DNA of 64,000 bases from JABDIP01 sp965250245 (GTDB lineage Bacteria > Pseudomonadota > Alphaproteobacteria > DSM-16000 > Inquilinaceae). Below the pieces are notes generated by a model. It did no database searches. It was not told where the DNA came from and saw only the letters and a program-made list of their open reading frames with translations. Both the position numbers and the translations under genes were made by a program. The stretch's first letter is position 1; each line of letters opens with the position of its first letter. Below are positions 33,974 to 41,833 of the stretch, piece after piece. Location: assembly GCA_965250245.1 (NCBI GenBank), contig OZ252296.1, forward strand, positions 3,782,001 to 3,846,000, in the 5' to 3' direction.

Positions 33974-35022
33974 TGGAACTTTCGGCGGGCAAGCTCTGGG
34001 GCTATCGCCGCCTGGCCGACGAGACCGGCCGCTTCAAGATGACCGCGGTCGACCAGCGACCGCCGATCAAGTCGCTGATCGCGGAAAAGCGAGGACTGGC
34101 CGGCCCGCAGGATGCCTCCTTTGAGGATGTCTGCGAGTTCAAGGCCGCCCTGGCCGGCACATTGGCACCGATGAGCTCGGCCATGCTGCTCGACCCCTAT
34201 TTCGCCTATCCGGCGGCGATCGGCCACATCAAGCCGAGCCAGGGGCTGCTGCTGACCCTCGAGGACTCGGTCTTCGAGGAGGGGCCCGGCGGCCGGCGCT
34301 CCTCCGCCATCACCGATTGGAGCGTGGAGAAGATCCGCCGGCTCGGCGCCGACGGGGTCAAGCTGCTGGCCTGGTACCGGCCGGATGCCGACCCGGATGT
34401 GGTCGCCCACCAGAAGCAGTTCGTGCAGTCGGTCGGCGAGGCCTGCACCAGGCACGACATCTGCTTCCTGCTGGAGATGCTGGTCTACCCGCTGCCTGGA
34501 GAGGCCGGGCAGACCACCGATTATGTGGAGCATGCGGCGAAGCGGCCGCAGCTCGTGGTCGACAGCGTGCGCGAATTCGCCAACCCGAAATACGGCGTCG
34601 ACATCTTCAAGCTGGAAAGCCCGGTCGCGGCGGCGGATCTGGTCCAGCCCGGTGCCGAGGGCTCCGAGGCGATCCAGCACTGGTTCGACGAGATCGGCAA
34701 GGCCTGCCCGCGCCCCTGGGTCATGCTCTCCGCCGGCGCCGGCAAGGACGCCTTCCGGCAGATCCTGACCTACGCCTATCGCGCCGGGGCCAGCGGCTAT
34801 CTCGCCGGACGCGCCATCTGGCTCGACGCCGCCCAGCACTTTCCGGACCTGCCGGCCATGAATCAGGCCCTGCTGTCCGACAGCGTGCCCTATATGCGCG
34901 AGTTGAACGCCCTGACCTATGCCGCCGCGACGCCCTGGCACGACCATCCGGCCTTCCCGGACGGCATTACCCTCGCCGACGCCGGCCCGGGCTTCAACAG
35001 CGCCTACGGAAAGGCCGGCTGA
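33973..35022 (+). CDS. Class I aldolase of the LacD/YihT family (probable sulfofructose-1-phosphate aldolase)
   Basis: A 349-residue TIM-barrel aldolase of the tagatose-bisphosphate aldolase LacD family. The active-site Schiff-base Lys is K213 within YGVDIFKLESPV, aligned with LacD Lys205 and YihT Lys193. Other blocks: TAVDQRPPIK near the N-terminus, DGVKLLAWYRPDAD, FLLEMLVYP, VMLSAGAGKDAFRQIL and SGYLAGRAIW. After a YihV-like kinase the expected reaction is cleavage of sulfofructose 1-phosphate to dihydroxyacetone phosphate and sulfolactaldehyde. The ATG at 33973 overlaps the kinase stop, with GGAGG eight bases upstream. Tagatose-bisphosphate aldolase is the main alternative. Confidence 0.82.
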   Translation: MELSAGKLWGYRRLADETGRFKMTAVDQRPPIKSLIAEKRGLAGPQDASFEDVCEFKAALAGTLAPMSSAMLLDPYFAYPAAIGHIKPSQGLLLTLEDSVFEEGPGGRRSSAITDWSVEKIRRLGADGVKLLAWYRPDADPDVVAHQKQFVQSVGEACTRHDICFLLEMLVYPLPGEAGQTTDYVEHAAKRPQLVVDSVREFANPKYGVDIFKLESPVAAADLVQPGAEGSEAIQHWFDEIGKACPRPWVMLSAGAGKDAFRQILTYAYRAGASGYLAGRAIWLDAAQHFPDLPAMNQALLSDSVPYMRELNALTYAAATPWHDHPAFPDGITLADAGPGFNSAYGKAG

Positions 35023-35023
35023 C

Positions 35024-36427
35024 ATGGGCCGCCCACGCATCGGCGTCCTGCCCCTGGCCCGCCCGACCTTCGACGTGCCCTATGCGGAGGAGACGGCGGC
35101 GGCCGCATCGGCCGCGCTGGAAGAGCTCGACGCCGAACTGGTCGGCCCGCCGGCCCTGTTGTTCGATCCGCAGACCACCCGGGCCGCCCTTGCCGACCTG
35201 CAGCGCCAGTCGATCGACCTGCTGCTGGTCCTGCAGGTGACCTTCGCAGATGCCGGGATGGCCCAGGCGGCGGCCCAAGCGATTTCCGCCCCGATCGCTT
35301 TCTGGTCCTTCCCGGAGCCGCGCACTGGCGGCCGGCTGCGGCTCAACTCGCTCTGCGGCGTCAACCTCGCGGCCCATGCGCTGGGGCGCGACGGCCGCCC
35401 CTATGCCACCCTGCACCGGGCCGCCGATGACCCGGCGGCGCTGGACGATATCCGCGCGATCCTCGACACGCCGCCGGCGATGCCGGCCACCCTTGCCCGC
35501 AAGGGCAACGGCGTCGAACCGAGCGCCGCCGCCGACGCGGCGGTGCGCGCTTTGGCGGACAGCCGGATCGGTCTCGTGGGCCAGCATCCCGACGGCTTCG
35601 TCACCTGCGCCTATGACCAGGCCGACCTGTCCGCGCTGACGGGGACAGAGGTCGCGCCGATCGATCTGGAGACGGTCTTCGCGACCGCCAAGCGGCAGCC
35701 TGAAACGGCCGTGGCGGGCGCGCGCGAGACGGTCGCCGCCAGCCTCGCCGGCCTGGATGAGATGGAACAGGAGCCGGTCGACGGCACCCTGCGCGTCTAC
35801 GCCGCGCTCAAATCGATCGCCGAGGAGAACCGCATCGACGGCTTCGCGGTGCGCTGCTGGCCGGAATTTTTCACCGAGTCCGGCTGTGCCGCCTGCGGCG
35901 CCATGTCGATGCTGAACCACGAGCGCATGCCCTGCGGCTGCGAAGCGGATGTCTACGGCACGCTCAGCACGCTCGCCCTGCAGGCTTTGGCGGACGAGCC
36001 GGTCTTCTTGGCCGATCTCGTCGACATCGACGCCGCCGGCGACAGCGCGGTTTTCTGGCATTGCGGGCTGGCGCCCTTGTCGATGGCCGACCCGGATTTC
36101 AAACCGCGCGCAACGGTGCACTCCAACCGCAAGAAGCCGCTGCTGATGGAGTTTCCGCTGAAGCCCGGGCGCATCACCCTCGCCCGCTTCAGCCAGGCCC
36201 GCAACGAGCCCAAGCTGATGCTGGGCGGCGGCGAGATGCTGGCCGCCCCGCCCTCCTTCTCCGGCACCTCCGGCGTCGCCCGCTTCGACCGCCCGGCCGG
36301 CGCCGTCCTCGACACCATCCTGGCCGAGGGCCTGGAGCACCATTACGTCATCGCCTATGGCGACCACCGCCCCGCGCTGCGCGCCATGGCCGCGTCGCTG
36401 GACCTGCCGGTGCTGGAGATCTGCTGA
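35024..36427 (+). CDS. L-fucose/L-arabinose isomerase family protein (candidate sulfoquinovose isomerase)
   Basis: A 467-residue protein of the fucose-isomerase-like superfamily. The C-terminal active-site region has GFAVRCWPEF (274-282), then PCGCEADVYGTLSTL with E307 and D309, FLADLVDID with D331, and FWHCGLAPLSM with H346; Glu, Asp and His are the usual metal ligands in this fold. Placed directly after a sulfofructose-kinase-like and an aldolase gene, it is the obvious candidate for aldose-ketose isomerisation of sulfoquinovose to sulfofructose. To my knowledge fucose-isomerase-like proteins serve this role in the sulfo-EMP2 variant, unlike YihS of E. coli. The substrate is inferred. It begins two bases after the aldolase stop. 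Confidence 0.75.
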   Translation: MGRPRIGVLPLARPTFDVPYAEETAAAASAALEELDAELVGPPALLFDPQTTRAALADLQRQSIDLLLVLQVTFADAGMAQAAAQAISAPIAFWSFPEPRTGGRLRLNSLCGVNLAAHALGRDGRPYATLHRAADDPAALDDIRAILDTPPAMPATLARKGNGVEPSAAADAAVRALADSRIGLVGQHPDGFVTCAYDQADLSALTGTEVAPIDLETVFATAKRQPETAVAGARETVAASLAGLDEMEQEPVDGTLRVYAALKSIAEENRIDGFAVRCWPEFFTESGCAACGAMSMLNHERMPCGCEADVYGTLSTLALQALADEPVFLADLVDIDAAGDSAVFWHCGLAPLSMADPDFKPRATVHSNRKKPLLMEFPLKPGRITLARFSQARNEPKLMLGGGEMLAAPPSFSGTSGVARFDRPAGAVLDTILAEGLEHHYVIAYGDHRPALRAMAASLDLPVLEIC

Positions 36428-36454
36428 GCGGCGGCAAGTCGCCACAAACACGGT

Positions 36455-36536
36455 CGTCATCGCGAGCGAAGCGCGGCGATCCACTTTCACGGCAAGCAGT
36501 GGATTGCCGCGTCGCCTTCGGCTCCTCGCAATGACG
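36455..36536. repeat. Dispersed palindromic repeat, family B, copy 1
   Basis: An 82-base imperfect palindrome starting CGTCATCGCGAGCGAAGC and ending CTCCTCGCAATGACG, with GGCGATCCACT and AGTGGATTGCCGCG forming the inner stem. Copy 2 is at 49072-49153. It stands between the isomerase gene and the convergent peroxidase gene and may serve as a terminator. The element is of the kind found scattered in intergenic DNA of many Proteobacteria. Confidence 0.85.
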
Positions 36537-36547
36537 GTCTGGAAAGA

Positions 36548-37855
36548 TCAGTCGACGGAAAGTCCGCTCGGCACGGTCTCGGGCCGTCCCAGCGGGCGCG
36601 ACTTGGCCGTCTCTCCCGTCAGGGCATGCAGGAAGGCGACGAGGTCCGCGACCTCGGCATCGCTCAGGGCCGGCAGGTCGACATCCACACGGGCTGCCTG
36701 CCGCACCATTTCGCGCTCATCCTGCTGGATCACGAAATCGATTGGCGCCAGCCACGGCGCTGCCGGCAGATCCGCCGTTTCGGGCGTCCACGCCGCCCTG
36801 GCCGCCGCCGGATCGAGGTGCTGGCGGACCATCCCTTCCAGGGTCGGCCAGGCGCCGTTATGGCCATAAGGCGCGGTCAGCGCGACGTTGCGCAGGGAGG
36901 GGGTGCGGAAGCGGTAGGCGTCCTCCAGCGCGTCGCTCTCGCCCATGCGGCCGACATCGCGGGCGTAGGGATCGAACAGCCGGGTGCGGCCGGGTCCGAA
37001 GGCCGGCAGACCGAGGGCGTGGAAGCCGTGATCGGTGAACAGTGGTCCGGAATGGCAGTTTGAGCAGCCCACACTGAAGAAGAGCTGGCGGCCTCGCTCG
37101 GCATCCTCCGGGAGCGGCGCCGTGCCCGCCAGCCACGCATCGTAGGGGCTATCGAAACTCTGCCACTCGCCGATGATGAACGCGCCAATGGCATTGCCGA
37201 TCTCGACGATGGTCACGTCCTCCGGCCGCTCGATCGTCTCAAAGGCCTCCACGAACATGTCGCCGTATTCCGGGATCGTGCGGACCCGCTGGGCGAGGAT
37301 CGGCCAGGCCGCGTCGATGCGGTCGTGGATGGCGCCGGCGATCTCGTTCTCCTTTGGATTGCCCGCCATCTCGAACTGGGCGACCAGCGGGAACAGCGCC
37401 TGGGCGGCGACGACCGTTTCGAGCCCTTCGGGAAGCCATTCCTCGGCCGGCGAGTTGAAGCCGTTGCCGAACAGGTCGGAGACCGACAGTCGGCCGTCAT
37501 GGAACAGCACCTCGACCGAGCGGTGCCCCAGGTTCCACAGCGCCGGGGCGTTGCGCGGGATGCGCTTGGCGATCCGGTCGTCGCCCTCGCCGACGGTGCG
37601 CTCCGGCCCGACGCCCACGCCGCCCTCGCCGATGCCGAGCGACAGCGCGTCGGTGCCGGCATGGTCGTGGTGATGGCAGGTGCCGCAGGCGATGTTGCGA
37701 TTGCCGGAGAGTATCTTGTCGTAGAAGAGCAGCTGTCCGATCCTGGCCTTCGCCGGATCGACTGGATGGAAATCCTCCGGGCCCAGACGCCCGGACTCGC
37801 CGGCCGCTGATGCGCCTGTCGCAACGAAGACGGAGAACACAAGAACATGCGCCAT
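36548..37855 (-). CDS. Di-haem cytochrome c peroxidase (CcpA/MauG family)
   Basis: A 435-residue periplasmic di-haem protein. A hydrophobic leader (MAHVLVFSVFVATGASA) precedes two haem c motifs, CGTCH at 57-61 and CSNCH at 264-268. Family blocks RIPRNAPALWNLGHRSVEVLFHDGRLS, FRTPSLRNVALTAPYGHNGAWPTLEGMV and ALSDAEVADLVAFLHALTG are plain. Such enzymes reduce hydrogen peroxide or, as in MauG, modify proteins oxidatively. It is head-to-head with the Sel1 gene, their 5' ends overlapping by nine bases with the chosen starts. A TTG directly before the ATG would give a better basic n-region, so the exact start is uncertain. Confidence 0.9.
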   Translation of the reverse strand: MAHVLVFSVFVATGASAAGESGRLGPEDFHPVDPAKARIGQLLFYDKILSGNRNIACGTCHHHDHAGTDALSLGIGEGGVGVGPERTVGEGDDRIAKRIPRNAPALWNLGHRSVEVLFHDGRLSVSDLFGNGFNSPAEEWLPEGLETVVAAQALFPLVAQFEMAGNPKENEIAGAIHDRIDAAWPILAQRVRTIPEYGDMFVEAFETIERPEDVTIVEIGNAIGAFIIGEWQSFDSPYDAWLAGTAPLPEDAERGRQLFFSVGCSNCHSGPLFTDHGFHALGLPAFGPGRTRLFDPYARDVGRMGESDALEDAYRFRTPSLRNVALTAPYGHNGAWPTLEGMVRQHLDPAAARAAWTPETADLPAAPWLAPIDFVIQQDEREMVRQAARVDVDLPALSDAEVADLVAFLHALTGETAKSRPLGRPETVPSGLSVD

Positions 37856-38335
37856 CAACGAACGCTGCTTGCGGCGGCCCTCACGCTGCTGCTCACCGCC
37901 TCTCCGGCCCGGGCCGACGTGGAAGAGGGCCGCGACCTGATGGAGGCGGGCCTGTATGTCGAAGCCCGCGAGGCGCTGTGGCCGGCGGCGCGGTCCGGCA
38001 ACGCCGACGCGGAGGAGTTGATCGGCGTCATGTACGCCCTCGGCCTTGGCGTCGAGCAGGATCCGATCCGCGCCTTCGACTGGTATCTCCGCTCCGCCAT
38101 GAAGGGCCATCCCGGCGCCCAGTCCGGGGTCGGCTGGTATTACGAGCTGGGCATCGGCATGCCGGCGCCCGATCTCGTCCGCGCCTACACCTGGTACGTG
38201 CTCTCGGCGATCGGCGGCGACCCCGACGCGGCGATCAGCCAGGAGGAGGTGGTCAAGAAGATGACCGAAGAGGAGATTGAGCAGGCCCATTTGCTGATCG
38301 AAGATTATCGCGTCTGGATGTATCCGTTCCGCTGA
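37847..38335 (+). CDS. Secreted Sel1-repeat protein
   Basis: A 162-residue protein with a clean signal peptide (RHQRTLLAAALTLLLTASPARA) and about three Sel1/TPR-like repeats: EARE..LWPAARSGNADAEELIGVMYALGLGVEQDPIRAFDWYLRSAMKGHPGAQSGVGWYYELGIGM. The C-terminal helix pair ends EEIEQAHLLIEDYRVWMYPFR. Sel1 proteins are scaffolds for protein-protein contacts; this one should be periplasmic and could partner the divergent peroxidase, but nothing proves it. It ends just before a strong terminator hairpin shared with the convergent TRAP operon. Confidence 0.88.
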   Translation: MRHQRTLLAAALTLLLTASPARADVEEGRDLMEAGLYVEAREALWPAARSGNADAEELIGVMYALGLGVEQDPIRAFDWYLRSAMKGHPGAQSGVGWYYELGIGMPAPDLVRAYTWYVLSAIGGDPDAAISQEEVVKKMTEEEIEQAHLLIEDYRVWMYPFR

Positions 38336-38358
38336 TCCGCGGCCGGGGCCGAATGCAT

Positions 38359-38384
38359 GAGGGCCCCCGCGTTCGGGGGCCCTC
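38359..38384. terminator. Bidirectional terminator hairpin
   Basis: GAGGGCCCCCG (38359-38369) and CGGGGGCCCTC (38374-38384) form a perfect 11-base-pair GC stem with the tetraloop CGTT. It lies between the convergent Sel1 gene and the TRAP operon. There is no long T-run on either side, so termination efficiency is uncertain, but position and stem strength support it. Confidence 0.75.
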
Positions 38385-38405
38385 GTCGCATCCGGCCGCG
38401 GCCGC

Positions 38406-39470
38406 CTAGTTCAGATCGGAGGCACGCTGTGCGGCGATCTCCTCCTCCGCCTCTGCGACGGCTTCAAGCAGCGCGTCGAACACCTCCTCGCCGCCGTCGA
38501 CATTGTCCTTGAACCAGTCATAAACCGGCCCGGCGGCCTCGCGGAACGCGGCCTTCTCCTCCGGAGTCGGCACGTAGATGTCGCCGCCACCGGCCGCGAA
38601 CTCCTGATAGGCGTCGATGGATTTGCGCTTCGGCGAGGCGAATGTCGCCTGCTGCAGCGCGTAGAACCCGTCGATCACGACATGCTGGAGGTTCTCCGGC
38701 ATGGACTGGAACTTCTCGTTGTTCATGAACCACAGCGCGCCCATATAGGCGTGCCCGTCCAGGGTGATGTACTGCAGCCCGGCATCGGGGAACTTCATGC
38801 CCATGATGTCGGTGATGCCGTTCTTGGAGCCCTCGACGACGCCGGTCTGGAACGAGGTGAACAGCTCCGGCCAGGGGATCGGGGTCGGCGAGGCGCCGAC
38901 GGCCCTTACCAGCTCCTGCGGCAGGTCGGCGACGACGGTGCGGATCTTCAGGCCTTCCAGGTCCTCAGGGCTCTGCACCCGACGCTGGGTGTTGGCGAAG
39001 TTGCGCCAGCCGCCGGTGTTGCCGATGGTCATCAACCGGACCATGCCGCCGGAGGCGTCCGCCACCATCTGCTGCATCTGGGTCATGAAGGGCGAGCCGG
39101 ATTCCAGCACCGCCTCGGCGATGCGGTCATCAGCCATCAGATAGGGCAGGTCCAGCACCTGGACGAACGGGAAGATGTTCGCCGTGCCGCCGGAGGTCTG
39201 GATGACCACGTCGATATTGCCGTCGGCCACGCCGGCCAGGCATTCCGAGCCGTTCGAGCAAAGCTGCGTGCCGATGAACAGCTCGACCTCGATGGCCCCG
39301 TTCGACGCCTGCTCGACATAGTTCTCGAACACCACGAGGCCGTCATAATCCTCGTCGTTCTCATTCGAGTTCGCCGTCGCGCGGATAGTGAAATCCTGCG
39401 CCATCGCCGCCAGCGGAGCGCCCGCCAGCATCGTCGCCGCAAGCAGTGAGGCCAAAAGTCCCTTACGCAT
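38406..39470 (-). CDS. dctP: TRAP transporter solute-binding protein DctP
   Basis: A 354-residue periplasmic binding protein with a normal signal peptide (MRKGLLASLLAATMLAGAPLAAMAQ). DctP signatures include QLCSNGSECLAGVADGNIDVV, RRVQSPEDLEGLKIRTV, GASPTPIPWPELFTSFQTGVVEGSKNGITDI and the C-terminal helices EEKAAFREAAGPVYDWFKD. It is the substrate receptor of the TRAP system whose membrane subunits follow on the same transcript orientation (dctQ and dctM upstream in transcription order). The ligand is unknown: a carboxylate or a sulfonate is plausible, given the sulfosugar genes nearby. Confidence 0.92.
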   Translation of the reverse strand: MRKGLLASLLAATMLAGAPLAAMAQDFTIRATANSNENDEDYDGLVVFENYVEQASNGAIEVELFIGTQLCSNGSECLAGVADGNIDVVIQTSGGTANIFPFVQVLDLPYLMADDRIAEAVLESGSPFMTQMQQMVADASGGMVRLMTIGNTGGWRNFANTQRRVQSPEDLEGLKIRTVVADLPQELVRAVGASPTPIPWPELFTSFQTGVVEGSKNGITDIMGMKFPDAGLQYITLDGHAYMGALWFMNNEKFQSMPENLQHVVIDGFYALQQATFASPKRKSIDAYQEFAAGGGDIYVPTPEEKAAFREAAGPVYDWFKDNVDGGEEVFDALLEAVAEAEEEIAAQRASDLN

Positions 39471-39503
39471 TCTTATCCTCCCATTTGGTTCGCTGCATCA
39501 GGG

Positions 39504-41000
39504 TTACCCCGTGACGAATCCGGTCAATCGCGGAATCGTCATGGAAATCGCAGGTATGAAGGTGATCAGGAAGATCACCAGGACTTCAACGGCCAGGAAC
39601 GGCAGGATCGCCCGGGCGATGGTCTCCACCCGTTCGCCCGATACCGAGGACGCTACGAACAGCACCAGCCCCATGGGCGGCGTCGCCAGCCCGACCGTCA
39701 GGTTCACGCTCATGATGATCGCGAAATGCACCGGGTGCACCCCGAGATCGACGAAGATCGGCCCCAGGATCGGGCCGAGGATGATGATCGCCGGCCCGGC
39801 ATCCAGGAACATACCGACCAGGAACAACAGCAGGTTGATCAGGAAAAGCAGGATCAGCGGATTCTCCGACAGCGCCAGGATGAAGGACGCCAGGGTCTGC
39901 GGCGCGTAGGAGAGCGACACCACGGTCTTGAACGCGATCGCCGCGCCGACCAGCAGCAGCACCACGGCCGAGGTGATCGCCGACCGGCCGAAGATGTCCG
40001 GCAGGTCCCCCAGCTTCATGGTGCGCAGGATGAAGAATCCGACCAGCAGCGCATACGCCACCGCAACGGCCGCCGCCTCGGTCGGCGTGAACACGCCGAT
40101 CAGGATGCCGCCCAGGATCAGGACCGGGGTCTGCAGCGGCACCACGGCGCGCTTGCAGACCATGCGGAAGTCATGGCCGACGAAGCGGCGCCCGCCCATC
40201 AGCAGGGCGTGTGAGGCCAGGATGCCGCCCACCAGGACCAGCGCCTTGGTCATGGCCGAGACCGTCTCGCCCTCGGCCACGAAGGACTCGAACGGCGTCA
40301 CGAGATAGATCAGCCCGCCGAGATTGAGGCGCGCCAGGGCGAAGGAGAACCAGTATTCGACCGGCGAGATCTTCTGGTCCTTGTGCACGATCCGCTCGGC
40401 CTTGGGCAGGTCGTACTTGTCGGCCAGGACGCGGACCACCGCCATCAGCCCGACGCCGACCAGCACGCCCGGGATGATCCCGGCCAGGAACAGCGCCGCG
40501 ACGCTCTCGCCCATGACATAGGCGTAGATGATCATGATGCCCGAGGGCGGGATGATCGGCCCGATGACCGAGGAGGCAGCGGTGATGGCGGCGGCGAAAC
40601 GGCGGGTGTAGCCCTGCTTCTCCATGGCCGGGATCAGCATCGACCCGAGCGCGGAGGTATCAGCCACCGCCGATCCCGAGAGCCCTGCGAACAGGATCGA
40701 GGACAGCACGTTCACATGCGCCAGCCCGCCGCGCAGATGCCCCATCAGCGCCTGGGCGAACTCCACGAGCCGGGTGGTGATGCCGCCCTTGTTCATCAGC
40801 TCGCCGGCCAGCATGAAGAACGGGATCGCCATCAGCGGGAAGCTGTCCATGCCGTTGTAGACATTGCGGTACAGCAGGTTGATCTCGCGCTCCTGGCCGT
40901 TCAGGTAGAGCAGCAGGCCGGGCGCGGCCACCAGCCCGAAGACGATCGGCAGCCCGATGGCGAGGAACAGCAGGAAGACCGGCAGGAACCAGAGAAGCAT
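39504..41000 (-). CDS. dctM: TRAP transporter large permease DctM
   Basis: A 498-residue integral membrane protein with about 12 or more hydrophobic helices. It shows DctM features: GLPIVFGLVAAPGLLLYL, AIPFFMLAGELMNKGGITTRLVEF, LFAGLSGSAVADTSALGSMLIPAM, and near the C-terminus GLATPPMGLVLFVASSVSGE. This subunit forms the sodium-driven translocation channel. An insertion of charged residues around residues 205-260 makes it a little longer than the typical 430. It begins one base after the dctQ stop region, indicating a tightly linked operon. Confidence 0.93.
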   Translation of the reverse strand: MLLWFLPVFLLFLAIGLPIVFGLVAAPGLLLYLNGQEREINLLYRNVYNGMDSFPLMAIPFFMLAGELMNKGGITTRLVEFAQALMGHLRGGLAHVNVLSSILFAGLSGSAVADTSALGSMLIPAMEKQGYTRRFAAAITAASSVIGPIIPPSGIMIIYAYVMGESVAALFLAGIIPGVLVGVGLMAVVRVLADKYDLPKAERIVHKDQKISPVEYWFSFALARLNLGGLIYLVTPFESFVAEGETVSAMTKALVLVGGILASHALLMGGRRFVGHDFRMVCKRAVVPLQTPVLILGGILIGVFTPTEAAAVAVAYALLVGFFILRTMKLGDLPDIFGRSAITSAVVLLLVGAAIAFKTVVSLSYAPQTLASFILALSENPLILLFLINLLLFLVGMFLDAGPAIIILGPILGPIFVDLGVHPVHFAIIMSVNLTVGLATPPMGLVLFVASSVSGERVETIARAILPFLAVEVLVIFLITFIPAISMTIPRLTGFVTG

Positions 41001-41001
41001 C

Positions 41002-41589
41002 TCAGTCGTCTCCCACCGCCGCCGCCGCACCCGGGATCGGCCTGAGGCTCTCCTGCCCGCCGAAGAACGAGATGATCTGCCGTATCATCAACTCGATGTT
41101 GACGGTCAGCAGCAGCACCACGCAGACCAGCAGCGACCAGTTCATCCAGGCCCGCGGCACCTTCACCCACTCGCCCGAGAAGGTGGGGTAGTAGAGCGAG
41201 GCAGTGGCGAATTTGGCGGAGAAGCCGGTCACCTCGCCCCAGCCGATCGGCAGGGCCACGATCAACACCACCAGCGGAATGATCAGGAGGACGAAGGAGA
41301 GGATTTCGGCCACGCGGCCGGGCAGTGCCCGCACCATCATGTCGATCGCGACGAAGCCGCCCCGACGGTAGGCGAGCGGCGCCATGAAGCCGGTCATCCA
41401 CAGCATGCAGAAGCGCGCCGCTTCCTCCGACCAGGCCAGCGGGCTGCCGAGCACATAGCGGAAGAACACCTGCAGCAGGATCGACAGGACCATCAGGCCG
41501 ATCGCGACGACCGAGATCCACCACCCAATGCGTAAGACGTAGTCGTTCCAGGTTTGGAACGGCAGGAGCACGTATTTCCCCAGCGCCAT
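41002..41589 (-). CDS. dctQ: TRAP transporter small permease DctQ
   Basis: A 195-residue protein with four transmembrane helices. DctQ signatures: LSILLQVFFRYVLGSPLAWSEEAARFCMLWMTGFMAPLAYRRGGFVAID. It pairs with DctM to form the membrane complex. It is the first gene of the dctQMP run; the 244-base region upstream (41590-41833) holds the family A repeat at 41735-41811 and no obvious copy of the TCTTATATAAGA operator, so control by the neighbouring GntR protein is not supported by sequence. Confidence 0.92.
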   Translation of the reverse strand: MALGKYVLLPFQTWNDYVLRIGWWISVVAIGLMVLSILLQVFFRYVLGSPLAWSEEAARFCMLWMTGFMAPLAYRRGGFVAIDMMVRALPGRVAEILSFVLLIIPLVVLIVALPIGWGEVTGFSAKFATASLYYPTFSGEWVKVPRAWMNWSLLVCVVLLLTVNIELMIRQIISFFGGQESLRPIPGAAAAVGDD

Positions 41590-41734
41590 CGCGCAACCTC
41601 CCTACGACCCGTTCTTGCGGGTTCTGTGCCCACACTCTCGGGTTTCTAGAGGCGTCTGTAAAGTGGCGCTTGGGCGTGCGGTATCCTGGTATCCGCGCTG
41701 CCGACCCTGGCAGTTATACGCGCCAACACCCGGT

Positions 41735-41811
41735 CGTCATTCCCGCGAAAGCGGGAATCTGAGCCATGTAGTGCCTGGCCTATCGAGATTCCCGCTTTCG
41801 CGGGAATGACG
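41735..41811. repeat. Dispersed palindromic repeat, family A, copy 2
   Basis: Complementary 26-base arms at 41735-41760 and 41786-41811, each with the TTCCCGCGAAAGCGGGAA palindrome flanked by GTCA. Same element as 28385-28475 and 48575-48671. It lies between the Gfo/Idh gene and the dctQ gene. Confidence 0.85.
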
Positions 41812-41833
41812 ACTAAGGGGTGGACGGCAGCGA

